A DNA stretch of 19,269 nt from Cyclostephanos tholiformis. Taxonomy: Eukaryota; Bacillariophyta; Thalassiosirophyceae; Thalassiosirales; Thalassiosiraceae. Made by a program: the position numbers and the translations under genes. The notes beneath the pieces were generated by a model, which worked only from the letters and a program-made list of their open reading frames with translations, had not been told where the DNA came from and searched no databases. The stretch is from the NCBI GenBank assembly GCA_036939975.1, contig JALLPB010000390.1, forward strand, positions 1-19,269, in the 5' to 3' direction. This document shows positions 8,227 to 17,640 of this stretch, in pieces. How positions within the stretch are numbered: the first letter of the stretch is position 1; every line of letters starts with the position of its first letter.

Positions 8227-11200
8227 TCATGTCTTACTGACACTGACATTTTTCATTTGTTGCCGGGCTGACTGCGACACTCCTTTTCGTCTGCGTACAC
8301 CTGGTCTTGTCGTGTACAGTTCAAGATCATTTCCTAATGTTGCGAGGCCGCTACTGCGATCAGCAGAGTCCGAAAAAATATCAACGTGATCAATTCTCCA
8401 AGATCGAAGCGTATTCTCCACACTTTGCTGGCTCCAAGTATCAGATGGGCGACGTTCTATTTCAACTACTACCGCGCCTGACACGATGCGATTCGCTTTA
8501 CCACTATTAGCATTCGAGGCATTTATCACCATAGTTGATGCATACTCCTGTTCGTCCACATGTCTGTGCTCGGGTCGAAAATGCTTTGTAATCACTCCTC
8601 TTGATTCGTGTATGTGACCACAAAGCCAGAGACGCGGCTTGTGCTCGGCGTGCTCAACTAACTCTCTTAGGTAAGTCGAACCTGCCGAAAACCCATGATA
8701 AGTCAGGTCCAATATGCCCTTCGGCGGTTCATGACTCACTAGTATATCGCATTCTGAAAGAAAGGGCATCGATGAGGACAATCCCTTCCTGATACTTCGA
8801 AAGGCCAAGCGTCTCGAATAGGGCTGGAGAGCGAACGACACCCCATTGACCGACAACGTCGACGAGGATCTCACGTACAGCGCCTTCGAGTTTGGGAACA
8901 ACACTTTCGCCGGCGAGTCCGGGTCGTGATTCCCCTGAACGACAATCTTTTCGGGTATGTGAGTTTGGCGCGCAAGGAAGTCGTCAAGACGACGGGCGGC
9001 GGCTCGCTGGGTTTTTTTGCTTCCGCTGGCCGCGAAGTCCCCGCAGTGGATGAGGACATCGGCCTGGGGAAGGAGAAAATCATCGCAATGGACCCCTGTG
9101 CGGGTCTCGGATGAAAGTCCAGAACAATCGGGCTTGTCAACAAATCTCGAGAGTGCTCCCTCGAAACCATGAGTATCTGAGATGATTACGAGACGAAGTG
9201 GAGGCAAGTCGTTATCGTTCCTCGCTGTATCTCCCCTGAGCGGAACTCTCAAAGTTGAGCTTAATGGGTCACATTTATCCTCGGGACTTAAGCTCCCAGC
9301 GGTCCTATCACTAAAGCTATCGTCCAAAGTGCCCGAAGATTGTATCGCTGTTTCAAAATCGAATTTTCGCAGTAACATATGCAGGAGTGTCGTCGGAGGG
9401 GCATACACCCCATCCTGTCCGAGCGAATCATAACCAGCGCCACCTCCGTTAATGCGATCAATCCCACACACGCGATCCAGGATGCATTGTAATCTCGCCG
9501 CATCCTCCTTCCTCCTCGACGCCGCAAGCGCCATGTCCTCCCTTCTCCCGTTGCCGAATCGCCTCGCGTACATCTTCCTCTGCTGAGTTTTGGATATGTT
9601 CCTATCCTTGTACTTGGCGTGCACTGCCGCCACCGTCGTGTGAGCACGCCTACCGCGTACGTTCTTCGACGGTCGAGCCAGGTAGTACGCGTCCGATAGG
9701 AGGAGGTGTCGTCGAATTCGTTCCGTCTTTAGCTGAGCGGCGAGAGCGGCAGCCCCTGAGTCATTCGTGGATTGGTATTCATAATCGCCTTCTTCATTAT
9801 CATCATCTTTTCCTTCTACTTCATTGTCGCTTTCGTTGATATCCTCAACATTATCGTCGTCGTCGTGACCTCCATAATCGACGACGTCAAGGTCTCCGTC
9901 TACTACAGCGTCCTCGCCATTAGTAACCACTCCGGAATCGATATCGTTTCGTTTGACCCCCCCCGCCGCATCCGAGCCCCTGTCTTGGAAGCGCGCTCGA
10001 AATTTCGCATGCTGCTCCATCGCGATGGCGCTTTCCCCGAAGGACGTCATGGTGGTGGTCGTCTTCCCATCGGCCCCACGATCGTAGCTCGTTGTACTCG
10101 ATGACCGTCGAGCTATTGACGTCGTTCGTCGATCCATGGCGATGGCCGCGGCGGCGCTGTCCCCATTCCCAAGGAACGACCCCTCCTCCGCGTCGTCGGT
10201 CCTATACCTCTCCAGCTGCCGCAACAACGAGGCCGGTTCGACGAATATCAAGTCCGACATCGAACGGCCCATCCTTCGCGCTCGTTGGCATCGGGATATC
10301 AATTTCGCGTCGGCGGTGATCACGACCGTGACATTCCTCCTCGTCGATGGGCCCGCCATCGTCGTCCCACGCGACGAACGACGGGAATCTCTCCCATCGT
10401 CGTCGTCGCCGTTGTAATCGTATTCGTGTTCGTATTCGTCGACGCCTATGTCATCGTCACGGACGTCGATGGTATCCTCGACGTACAACGCATCCTCCCC
10501 CCCCCCTCCCCCTCCTCCTCCTCGTCTTCCATCGACGTCGCGGTCGTAATCGACGTCGTCGTCGTCGTCGTCGTGCACCAGACAACGCAAGCCGACTATG
10601 TCCACGATGACGTCGTCGGCCGTGCGTCCAGGTCCCGAGAATGCCACGCCGAAATTTCGGGGCATACGAACGACGTCGTTCGACGACGACGACGACGACG
10701 ATGCCACCACCCCCCCGACGATCGCGTCGTCGAGTCGATCATCGCGCGCGAGTACCCCCCCCCCCCGGGGGGGGGGGGAGGATGGGAAGTGATGTACCGA
10801 GGGACGCTCGCCGTGATCGCACACCCATATCATCGGCTCGAGGTCGAGGTCGGGGGGAGGAGGAAGAGGACGAGGAAGAGGACGAGGAGGAGTGGGGGCG
10901 AACGACGACGACGTCATGGACGAGAAACGATCCTCCCTCCAAAGTCGTACCCTCGAGAGGAGCGCGCCGTGACATGCACGGAAGGACGCGGCGCCCCGGA
11001 CGTTCTCGGCGTCCACGACCACGACGACCGACGTCGACGCGGCGGACGTATCGTCGTCGTCCCCCCCGTGCGGGGGAAGGACGAAGGACGAGGATGATGA
11101 TGATGATGAGGAGGAGGAGGAGGCGTAACGTCGGATCGACGAGATCGGCGGGATCGTCCCCCGCGATGGCATCGAAGAAAACGACGACGACCACGACGAC

Positions 11201-11415
11201 GTCATCATCGGCAATGTCGTTAGGAGGAGGGTGATACGAATCATCATCTTCGTCGATGATATCGTCCCCTTATCGAAACGCGTGGTCGTGAAAGCGGAAC
11301 GTATATCGTGGGAAGATTCCGTCGACGTGTCTTCGTCGTGGTCGTTGTCGTTGTCGTCGTGGTGGTAGTAGTAGTCGTGGACCTCGCGATTCGATCGTTC
11401 GACTCGGCCTCGCAT
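8227..11415 (-). CDS. NYN/PIN-like nuclease domain fused to an MPPED-type metallophosphoesterase
   Basis: A single 1062-codon frame with no intron needed. The first ATG is at 11415, but Met57/58 (11247) starts a hydrophobic segment (MMIRITLLLTTLPMMTSSW) and is the likelier start if the product is targeted. The N-terminal domain (~129-405) has VVVVVDAENVRGA (D135), ADDVIVDIVG and VTVVITADAKLISRCQRAR (D369), as in NYN/PIN-fold RNases, interrupted by poly-Gly and poly-Asp insertions. An acidic linker (~410-555) and a basic segment (~560-640) follow. The C-terminal domain (~740-985) carries all calcineurin-like phosphoesterase metal motifs: ISDTHG (D747, H749), CGDF (D793), QGNHD (N829, H830), SHEPPKGILD (H895) and CGHIHE (H934, H936). 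SHEPPxGILD is typical of the MPPED1/2 (UPF0046) class III phosphodiesterases. Inferred role: an RNA- or nucleotide-processing enzyme; substrates unknown. Divergent from the F-box/SNF2 gene. Confidence 0.85.
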   Translation of the reverse strand: MRGRVERSNREVHDYYYHHDDNDNDHDEDTSTESSHDIRSAFTTTRFDKGTISSTKMMIRITLLLTTLPMMTSSWSSSFSSMPSRGTIPPISSIRRYASSSSSSSSSSSSFVLPPHGGDDDDTSAASTSVVVVVDAENVRGAASFRACHGALLSRVRLWREDRFSSMTSSSFAPTPPRPLPRPLPPPPDLDLEPMIWVCDHGERPSVHHFPSSPPPRGGGVLARDDRLDDAIVGGVVASSSSSSSNDVVRMPRNFGVAFSGPGRTADDVIVDIVGLRCLVHDDDDDDVDYDRDVDGRRGGGGGGGGEDALYVEDTIDVRDDDIGVDEYEHEYDYNGDDDDGRDSRRSSRGTTMAGPSTRRNVTVVITADAKLISRCQRARRMGRSMSDLIFVEPASLLRQLERYRTDDAEEGSFLGNGDSAAAAIAMDRRTTSIARRSSSTTSYDRGADGKTTTTMTSFGESAIAMEQHAKFRARFQDRGSDAAGGVKRNDIDSGVVTNGEDAVVDGDLDVVDYGGHDDDDNVEDINESDNEVEGKDDDNEEGDYEYQSTNDSGAAALAAQLKTERIRRHLLLSDAYYLARPSKNVRGRRAHTTVAAVHAKYKDRNISKTQQRKMYARRFGNGRREDMALAASRRKEDAARLQCILDRVCGIDRINGGGAGYDSLGQDGVYAPPTTLLHMLLRKFDFETAIQSSGTLDDSFSDRTAGSLSPEDKCDPLSSTLRVPLRGDTARNDNDLPPLRLVIISDTHGFEGALSRFVDKPDCSGLSSETRTGVHCDDFLLPQADVLIHCGDFAASGSKKTQRAAARRLDDFLARQTHIPEKIVVQGNHDPDSPAKVLFPNSKALYVRSSSTLSVNGVSFALQPYSRRLAFRSIRKGLSSSMPFLSECDILVSHEPPKGILDLTYHGFSAGSTYLRELVEHAEHKPRLWLCGHIHESRGVITKHFRPEHRHVDEQEYASTMVINASNANSGKANRIVSGAVVVEIERRPSDTWSQQSVENTLRSWRIDHVDIFSDSADRSSGLATLGNDLELYTTRPGVRRRKGVSQSARQQMKNVSVSKT
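10755..10778. repeat. C12G12 perfect palindrome inside coding sequence
   Basis: Twelve C followed directly by twelve G. Read on the minus strand it encodes the PPPRGGG stretch (~214-220) of the NYN-phosphoesterase, and the frame is kept. It can form a hairpin, and each strand carries a G run. Such tracts are prone to sequencing and assembly error and to length change. Confidence 0.95.
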
Positions 11416-11890
11416 GATGCTTATCCTCGCCTTTCTTTTTTTTACCTTTTCGTTCGTCGTTTTGAGTCGTCGTCGTTTTCATCAAATAAGCGATCGCCTC
11501 TCTCTCTCTAGTAGATGGGAGGGGGGGGGAGGGGGGGGGGAGGCGGTAGATGGCGATATTGCGATGGAGATATATGATTATATCATGGTTGATTATCGAT
11601 CGTGATGGCATGAGATAACTGAGATACAACATGCATGGTACCTCGGATGATGGGGGCCCCCCCGACCAAAAATTTTTTATTTGTCGCACCGGGGGGGCAG
11701 TCTGACCGTGCCTTATCCATCCCCTTTTTGAGGGGGCGCCCCCTAAATATTTAGGCGGGAACCGATTTTTCGCACCTTCGAAGAAAAAAAACAAAAAGGT
11801 GTTGGCTTGTTCCAAGAGAAATCATTCATGCGTTTTTTAAGCGTGTACGCTGCTACCATATGCATGCTCCGCCGCCTCGCATGATGATCG
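11416..11890. promoter_or_regulatory. Shared divergent upstream region of the NYN-phosphoesterase and F-box/SNF2 genes
   Basis: About 475 bp (or ~640 bp if the phosphoesterase starts at 11247) separate the two divergent starts, so both promoters probably lie here. It contains G tracts interrupted by A (~11519-11541), GGGGGCCCCCCC (~11653-11664), and two overlapping perfect palindromes: AGGGGGCGCCCCCT at 11731-11744 and CTAAATATTTAG at 11743-11754. No clear TATA element is assigned. Regulatory function is inferred from position only. Confidence 0.4.
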
Positions 11891-14800
11891 ATGATTAGTG
11901 CCACGGACAACCCTCGTCCATCGTCCGACGAGGCATGCGGTGGATCATCCTCCACCCATACCGCATCCTCCGATACTCGCCACCGGAGGAAGATCGCGAA
12001 TCCCCTCCTAGATCTATTCCTCAGGACGAACGTCGACGACGGCGTCCCTCGTCTCGATTCGTCGGTCTGGGAATTCTTGACCGTTCCCGACCTATGTCGT
12101 CTTCGATCGTGCTCGAGAACAACGCACGATGCCCTCGAGCTCGTGGAATACAATCGATGTCGGGATGGCAGGGGTGAGTGAGGAGCGAATAATGCTCCTT
12201 ATCAGCGCGCCGACTTTATGAAATAATTATTCATTACTTCGACTCGCACCTTCCCCCCCGGATTCATCCCTCGTTTCGTCGTGCCATTTTCTACATCGAA
12301 ACGCTGCGCTATGATGATGATATATTCATCGATCCCATGTCATCCCCCTCATCTCCCATCATGTCCCTCGAATCCCACCACCACCACCACCACCACCACC
12401 ACCACCCCCACCCCACAACCCCCCCCCCCCCCCCCCCTTCTCGCGCGGGTGATCAGATTACCTCGTGCCATTTCCGGGATATCCCGGCGTGCTCACGACG
12501 AAGTCCGACGCGAGGGCCGGATCGGGTGAGTTCGCATGTAATATCATTATTTTCGCCATGCCCGTTGTTTTTTCCTTCTTCTTCCTTCTTCCCCTCGCCG
12601 ATCCCTCCTCTTGGACGAGGATGGGGGGGGTGTGTGGGGGGGAACGAACGAACGACGTGGGAGTCGATGTCCCGCAAATAATACGCGTTCCGTGGAATGA
12701 TCATTCGTTTATATCGGCCGTGTGTTTTCTTCGCATCGCGATTTTTTTTTTTCAACTCGCGCGCTTCGGGCGACCCCGGGCTTCCGCCCCCACCCCCCGA
12801 AACTCGTGATTTCATACCTCGCGTTGATCCGCGTCCACCCATTCCCACACGCGCTGCGTCATTCCTTCCCCCCCCCACATATTATTATACCCGAAAACTA
12901 AAAAGGGCTCTTCGTGCACCAACTCGCGTCGTTGAGGGCGATGCATCGTGCGGAAAACGAGAATACCGCCTTCGGCGCGCTTCGGGGCGGCGTTTTGGGT
13001 GACGCCCCCGGCCTCGGTAAGACCATCACGATGCTCGCGATGATCGCGAATACGTCCGGATCTCGTCCGATCGAGCCGGAGGAATTCTACGACGGAGGGT
13101 GCATCGACGAGCACTGGAGGTCGATGAGGACGAATCCGGTCTTTCGATCGGAGATTCTGAGGTCTCTGAGGCCATTTCGGGATTACGTCGCCGTTTACGA
13201 TCGCATCGCGTCTCGCGCGTCCCCGCCGTACGCGGACGACAGGTTCCCCACCCTGGCGTCGTTCGAGCGATACGTGAACGATGAAACGAGGGGGGTGGTA
13301 CACGAGTCTCGACGGCATCTCTTCCGTAGGAACGTCGTCTCATTCAAGGCCGGGCTCGACAAGCGCAATCGACGCTTCTTCGCGAACGATAGGGGGAGGA
13401 GGCTCCTGTTCGAGAGGAATCTGCTCCCCTGCAGTACGACCCTGATAATCGTCCCGGACGCTCTCCTCGAGCATTGGGCCGAACAGATCAAGGGACACGT
13501 CAACCTCGAAATGTTCGTGGACCGAAATAACGACGACGCCGGAGGAGGGTCCCATGGCGTCGTATATATCGACGGAGTGGGGGATCTTTCGACGGCGAGG
13601 TTCCCCCTCAACCATGGGCGAATTCCCCTGCCGTCGGCGTTTGACTTGTCGGATTACATGATCGTGGTGATTCCCTTCGTACGAATCAAGCAGGAATTCC
13701 TCCGCGCGCTGAATGGGAAGAAGCGACGGAGGGAAGATGACGATTTCGACTTGTTGGGAGATGGCGAGAGTCGCGTGTCGTCCTCGCCATTGCTGCAGCT
13801 GCGTTGGTTCAGGATCGTGGTCGATGAGGGACACGAACTGGGTGAGTAGTTACAGCGCATTAATACGATCCAACTTGCCCCTGCTGGCGGCATTACTAAT
13901 GATATCTATCGGTGCATCACCTCACGTACTGTAGGCCAAAGTCGGGCTGGAAGTGATGTGACTAAGTTCATCAATCAGATGGGCGCGGAGAGGCGGTGGG
14001 TGATGAGCGGCACGCCAACAACAGGGGACGAGGATAGCCAAGATTTCACGTCAAAGGGCCTTGATCAGCTTCAGCGACTACTACTGTTTTTGCGACACGA
14101 GAGGTATGGAATTTTTCCGGATTCCATGCATCCAAACAGTGACACTAACAAAAAAAGCAGGAGGGGGAATAAAGGTAACATGCAGCAAGCCAAGAGTGCC
14201 TGGGAAAGTAATGTAAAGAGAGAATTCCTAAATAAAAACCCTGCCGGGCGAGAAGAGTTATATAGAGTGCTGGATGAGGTTATGGTTATGCATAAGAAGG
14301 AAGATTTATCACTCCCTAGACCGATCTTCAAGCAATCACAAGTCGATGTCCTTGTGCCACCAGACATACAATCTGCCATCATTGAAGCAGTGTACTCGAC
14401 GGACCGTGATGTGTTTACTGGCGTGTTGAGGAAAATTGGAATTCAACAGCAGAATAGTAGCCTCCGTGCTGCTCTCAAGTCTGGAGGTTCGGTCCTTTTT
14501 GATGCTCTTATTTCGGAATACATGACGACTGACCAGTTTCAATGTCTTGTGGATGAAGCTCAGGCCAGATTTATAATTGACAGCGTCAAGAGGGAACGGC
14601 TGCAACTAGAAGAACGAGGAGGTGCAATACTTGATGGTATCACTGCACCCATAACAGCTGCTTCTGAAAATAAATCTGAAAACTGGGTGGATAGACGACC
14701 TATTAAAGCTGTGGTGTACTCAAGCTCGCACAAAAATTTGCTTTCCGTGGCGAATTATCTATATTATTCGTTCGACGATCAAAATATAGCCGAGCTAACT

Positions 14801-16117
14801 GAGGGTAAGTTCGACTGCTTTTGAATTGATCACTCTGGTGTTACATCTGCCTTACTATATTGAGACGCACTGCTCTTGTATTTATTTCTAACAAATCTCT
14901 CTTTTAATGACTAAAATCTAACCAGGGAAAATTGAACGTGTGAGTGGACATGATTAATGAATGCTATTACATGCTTACGTCACAGAGCAAATTCTTGACT
15001 CGCTTTGATTATTTTTGATCTGCAGATGTCCTACGATCTGGGCCGCTTCAGACACAATTACAAAGAAGGAAAGAATTGCCCAATTTGTGGAGGCTGGAAC
15101 GAGTACACAGGAAGGAAGCTCTCAGTCTGCAGGAACCGACTTTTGGAGGTGTTTGATGGTGAAAATGTATTTCTCATTGAAGATGGACGAATCAAGCGGG
15201 CGGTGGGACAGTTCGAACTCGAATCTTTGGCTGATGATAGGATTCGAAGTCTTGGTAAAGCCGTGGAGATGGATAGATTGGAAGGTCGTCCCCTTTCGGA
15301 GTACAGTCATTATACTCAAAAATGGGAACAAGGTGATATTCTCTGTGTCGACGCTCGTGATCCACATCCCATGATGCAAAAGAGGTGGGGCCAAGAGTTA
15401 TGGGAAGAGTACGGATCAGCAAGATGTATTGAATTAAGAGACGAAGAGGGTGGTGAAGGAAAAAACAATTTTCTGGGCCCTATACCAAAAGGTGATGATG
15501 GAGGTAGCGGAGAAGTCTTTGTGAGGCTTCAAAAATGGCTGCCGTGTGGACTATTCCACAGCCGACCACGTTGGGACTCAAGGAGGAAAAAGGAAATTGG
15601 ATGGTACAAGGGACCAAGTCTGGAGCATGTTGACATGCTGACGCAAAAGGAAGACACGTTTATTCTTCTACTTGACGCAAGTCTCTCTCACGGATTAGAT
15701 CTTAGTTTCGTCACCCATATATTTTTACTTGAGCCAATCGATGATTCGTCCTTACTGGAGCAAGTGACATCACGTGCTCATCGCTTAGGGTGCACTGCTC
15801 CAGTCATAATCGACACCATTAACGTCTGGCATCACATGGATTCAGGGACGAATGAAGTTGTGAAGCGGTTGATGTCGACTCTCCAAGATGAGGCCAAAAA
15901 AAGAATTTCTACGGCGGTATGTGAACACTGTTACAGATCCTTTGAATCGATTGATATAGCAGAAATGCATGAGTTAACGTGCGACAGAAACCCTGATAGC
16001 AATGTCAAGGTAGATCCCTATCATTTGTCTTCCGTTTATCGCGATATTCGCCCGCCCGCACCGATGATTGTTGGGGTACCCAACTCATGTGGTAAGGAGA
16101 AGCATAAAAAAAGATAA
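11891..16117 (+). CDS. F-box / SNF2-family helicase with internal and C-terminal zinc-binding motifs
   Basis: Model: join(11891..12173, 12457..12525, 12906..13841, 13935..14804, 14926..14939, 15026..16117), 1087 residues; all junctions are GT-AG and phases match. Residues ~57-87 look like an F-box (VWEFLTVPDLCRLRSCSR). SNF2 motifs: I, GDAPGLGKT (149-157); Ia, TLIIVPDALLEHW; II, VVDEGHELG (422-430); III, RRWVMSGTPTTG (449-460); IV, KAVVYSSSHKNLL; V, DASLSHGLDLSFVTHIFLLE (from 941); VI, EQVTSRAHRLG (969-979). A CPICGG motif with a downstream Cys (742 onward) sits between IV and V. The end has CEHCYRSF...HELTC (C1023, C1026, H1039, C1043). The closest family I know is plant At3g54460-type F-box/SNF2 proteins related to HLTF/RAD5, which suggests a chromatin or ubiquitin-linked DNA translocase. 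Exon 2 (69 bp) and microexon 5 (14 bp) are the least certain parts. Exons 1-3 are GC-rich; exons 4-6 are not. Confidence 0.87.
12174..12456 (+). other. Intron 1 of the F-box/SNF2 gene, with CCA and poly-C tracts
   Basis: Donor GTGAGTG at 12174 and acceptor GATCAG ending at 12456. It contains a (CCA)n run at ~12377-12406 and a long C run (~12419-12437) just before the acceptor, acting as an unusual C-only pyrimidine tract. The junction is phase 1. Exon 2 then reads DYLVPFPGYPGVLTTKSDAR, which I cannot confirm by homology. Confidence 0.6.
12526..12905 (+). other. Intron 2 of the F-box/SNF2 gene
   Basis: Donor GTGAGTTC at 12526 and acceptor AAAAAG ending at 12905, purine-rich like the SQD2 acceptor. 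The phase-1 junction makes GLFVHQLASLRAM, matching the LxxHQ motif expected before SNF2 motif I. Open frames inside this interval look incidental. Confidence 0.65.
13842..13934 (+). other. Intron 3 of the F-box/SNF2 gene
   Basis: 93 bp, donor GTGAGTAG, acceptor TACTGTAG. It splits the Gly after DEGHEL, and exon 4 continues as QSRAGSDVTKFI into motif III. The base-composition change in this gene falls here. Confidence 0.85.
14805..15025 (+). other. Introns 4 and 5 around a 14-bp microexon
   Basis: Intron 4 is 14805-14925 (GTAAGT...AACCAG), the microexon is 14926-14939 (encoding the rest of Gly, then KIER), and intron 5 is 14940-15025 (GTGAGT...CTGCAG). Phases close exactly: 1, then 0. Without the microexon, exons 4 and 6 do not join in frame, which supports it. 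Confidence 0.65.
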
Positions 16118-16161
16118 TAAAGAAGCAGTGGCATGGTGGAGGGCAATTTTAGGTAGTCTCT

Positions 16162-17640
16162 TTAAGCTTGATCTGATCCAAGTGTTATGTCTAAAACATC
16201 GAATAATTTCTCTTCTCCTGATCCCATTTTCACATTCAATGTGTTGAATGAACTCCAAGGGTGCTCTGCATCGACGCCCAGCCGCAACCACAGCACTGCG
16301 ATCTTCTTGTTTCCCTCCAGCACTGGACAGCAGGAATGTTGGGTAAGGTGATCATCTGTTTGGCCATCGGAACCCAAATAGCTGAAAAAGGCTGCCGTTC
16401 CAGCCTCAGGCACAATGTGGATGCTTACATTTTGAAAGTTGGTAGCACCACCCTTCAGTGGTATTTCACATTACATTACCATGGTAGCAACTCTACCTGC
16501 TGTTTGGAAATTCAAACCGTCACATTGGCCATCACACTCAAGATCATCTAATCCACAGCCAAAATACTAGATAGGCATAATATAATGTCTTCTTGACTCT
16601 TGACCAGCCTCTTGAATACCGTACCCAGTGGCATCACTGAAGTATGTGTAAAGACATCTTGACACTGCTGAAATTGGATCACCATTCTCCACCTTTTCCC
16701 ATGGAACTCGGATGCCAGCTAGCAGTGCCTTACAAGATTTTACAATTTCACTACCGCCTGCTCCATCGGCAATGGTGGCACTGTGTATGTGTGGTGCAGC
16801 AGCCACTTCTATGGTAGCGCACTCCACTAGAGTAATGAAGTTCTTCAGACACCATAAAAAATGAAGTTAGTTAGATTGATTGAAAAGGAAGTCAACGCTG
16901 GATCGAAATTTGTAAAATGTTATCACCCTTTCAACTCACTTTCACATGATGTATCTTTGCTCTATCACGATCAAGCAGAACACCTACTACGTGCTCTTTT
17001 CCTCAATAAGTCCAATTGCTCATCTCAAGAGAGGTCATATTAGTAAGATTGAAATCTGCATAAATAAAATCCTTTTACTTCCTCTGTCTCATTGGCTGTC
17101 AATGGCTGGGCACATGAAACAAAGGCATCAATGGCATCGTAAGGATTCATAGTGGTGTTTGCCTCAATCATCTGACTGACTTTCAGTTGGCAGGTGGATT
17201 TTATGGAGTTGCTTATTTCCAGAGATTTGTTGGAATCGACTTCGACCTCCACCTTCATGTCTTCCAAGATGTGAATTACTGTGAAGAGCAAGTTAGTACT
17301 GTCCCTCAATAGAGGTATGGTATTCAAAAGTAACCCTCCTTACCTAAATCATTGCTATCGTTGACTGTGAAGAATGCAGTTTTGCATAGAGCCAAGCTTG
17401 GTGATGAATATGTAGTGCCAGCATTGCATGTGCCAGTTTCATCAGGGGCTTCCTTTATAATGAAAGTATGGTTTACAAATGAATGTAGTGTTAGCATTTT
17501 CCCACTGGACATCGCTCCAGCAGATTTCAAAACCATTTCCTCCCTTGGGCCTACCCAGTAGACCTTGGTCTTGGGGCCACTATCATTCTTAATTTTAATA
17601 GGTCATTGTAATTGTAAGGGATGCATTGTTGCATTGCTGG
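16162..17640 (-). pseudogene. Decayed prolyl-4-hydroxylase-like 2OG-Fe(II) oxygenase
   Basis: Read on the minus strand. An N-terminal beta-domain-like part is at ~17600-17344 (KTKVYWVGPREEMVLKSAG, HTFIIKEAPDETGTC, CKTAFFTVNDSND). A 65-bp GT-AG intron (17279-17343) joins in frame to VIHILEDMKVEV and CQLKVSQMIEANTT. After a broken stretch (VGVLLDRDRAKIHHVK around 16950-17000) the oxygenase core follows: ATIADGAGG, VPWEKVENGD, YFSDATGYG, CDGQCDGLNFQ, AGRVATMVM, LKGGATNFQNVSIHIVPEAG, then QHSCCPVLEGNKKIAVLWLR at the C-terminus, stop at 16162-16164. HSCCPVLEGNKK is the distal Fe/2-oxoglutarate site (His, then Lys). Defects: an in-frame TAG before YFG (~16570), TAA after RVATMVM (~16467), a stop before GKEH, a frameshift after VSEE, and loss of the HxD histidine (ECD where HCD is expected). 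It converges on the SNF2 gene, 44 bp away. Confidence 0.72.

Noticed and set aside
10285..11234. Long plus-strand open frames opposite the NYN-phosphoesterase
   Set aside because: They are rich in Arg/Val/Thr repeats, the antisense reading of Asp and Ser runs, and carry no motifs. The minus frame contains recognisable domains.
11270..11815. 181-codon minus frame in the divergent promoter
   Set aside because: It overlaps the start of the NYN-phosphoesterase in another frame and consists of low-complexity and palindrome-derived residues with no motif.
16162..17640. Reassigned stop codons as an explanation for TAG/TAA inside the oxygenase
   Set aside because: The intact genes here end in ordinary stops and contain no internal ones. 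This locus also has a frameshift and a lost ligand, so pseudogene decay is simpler.
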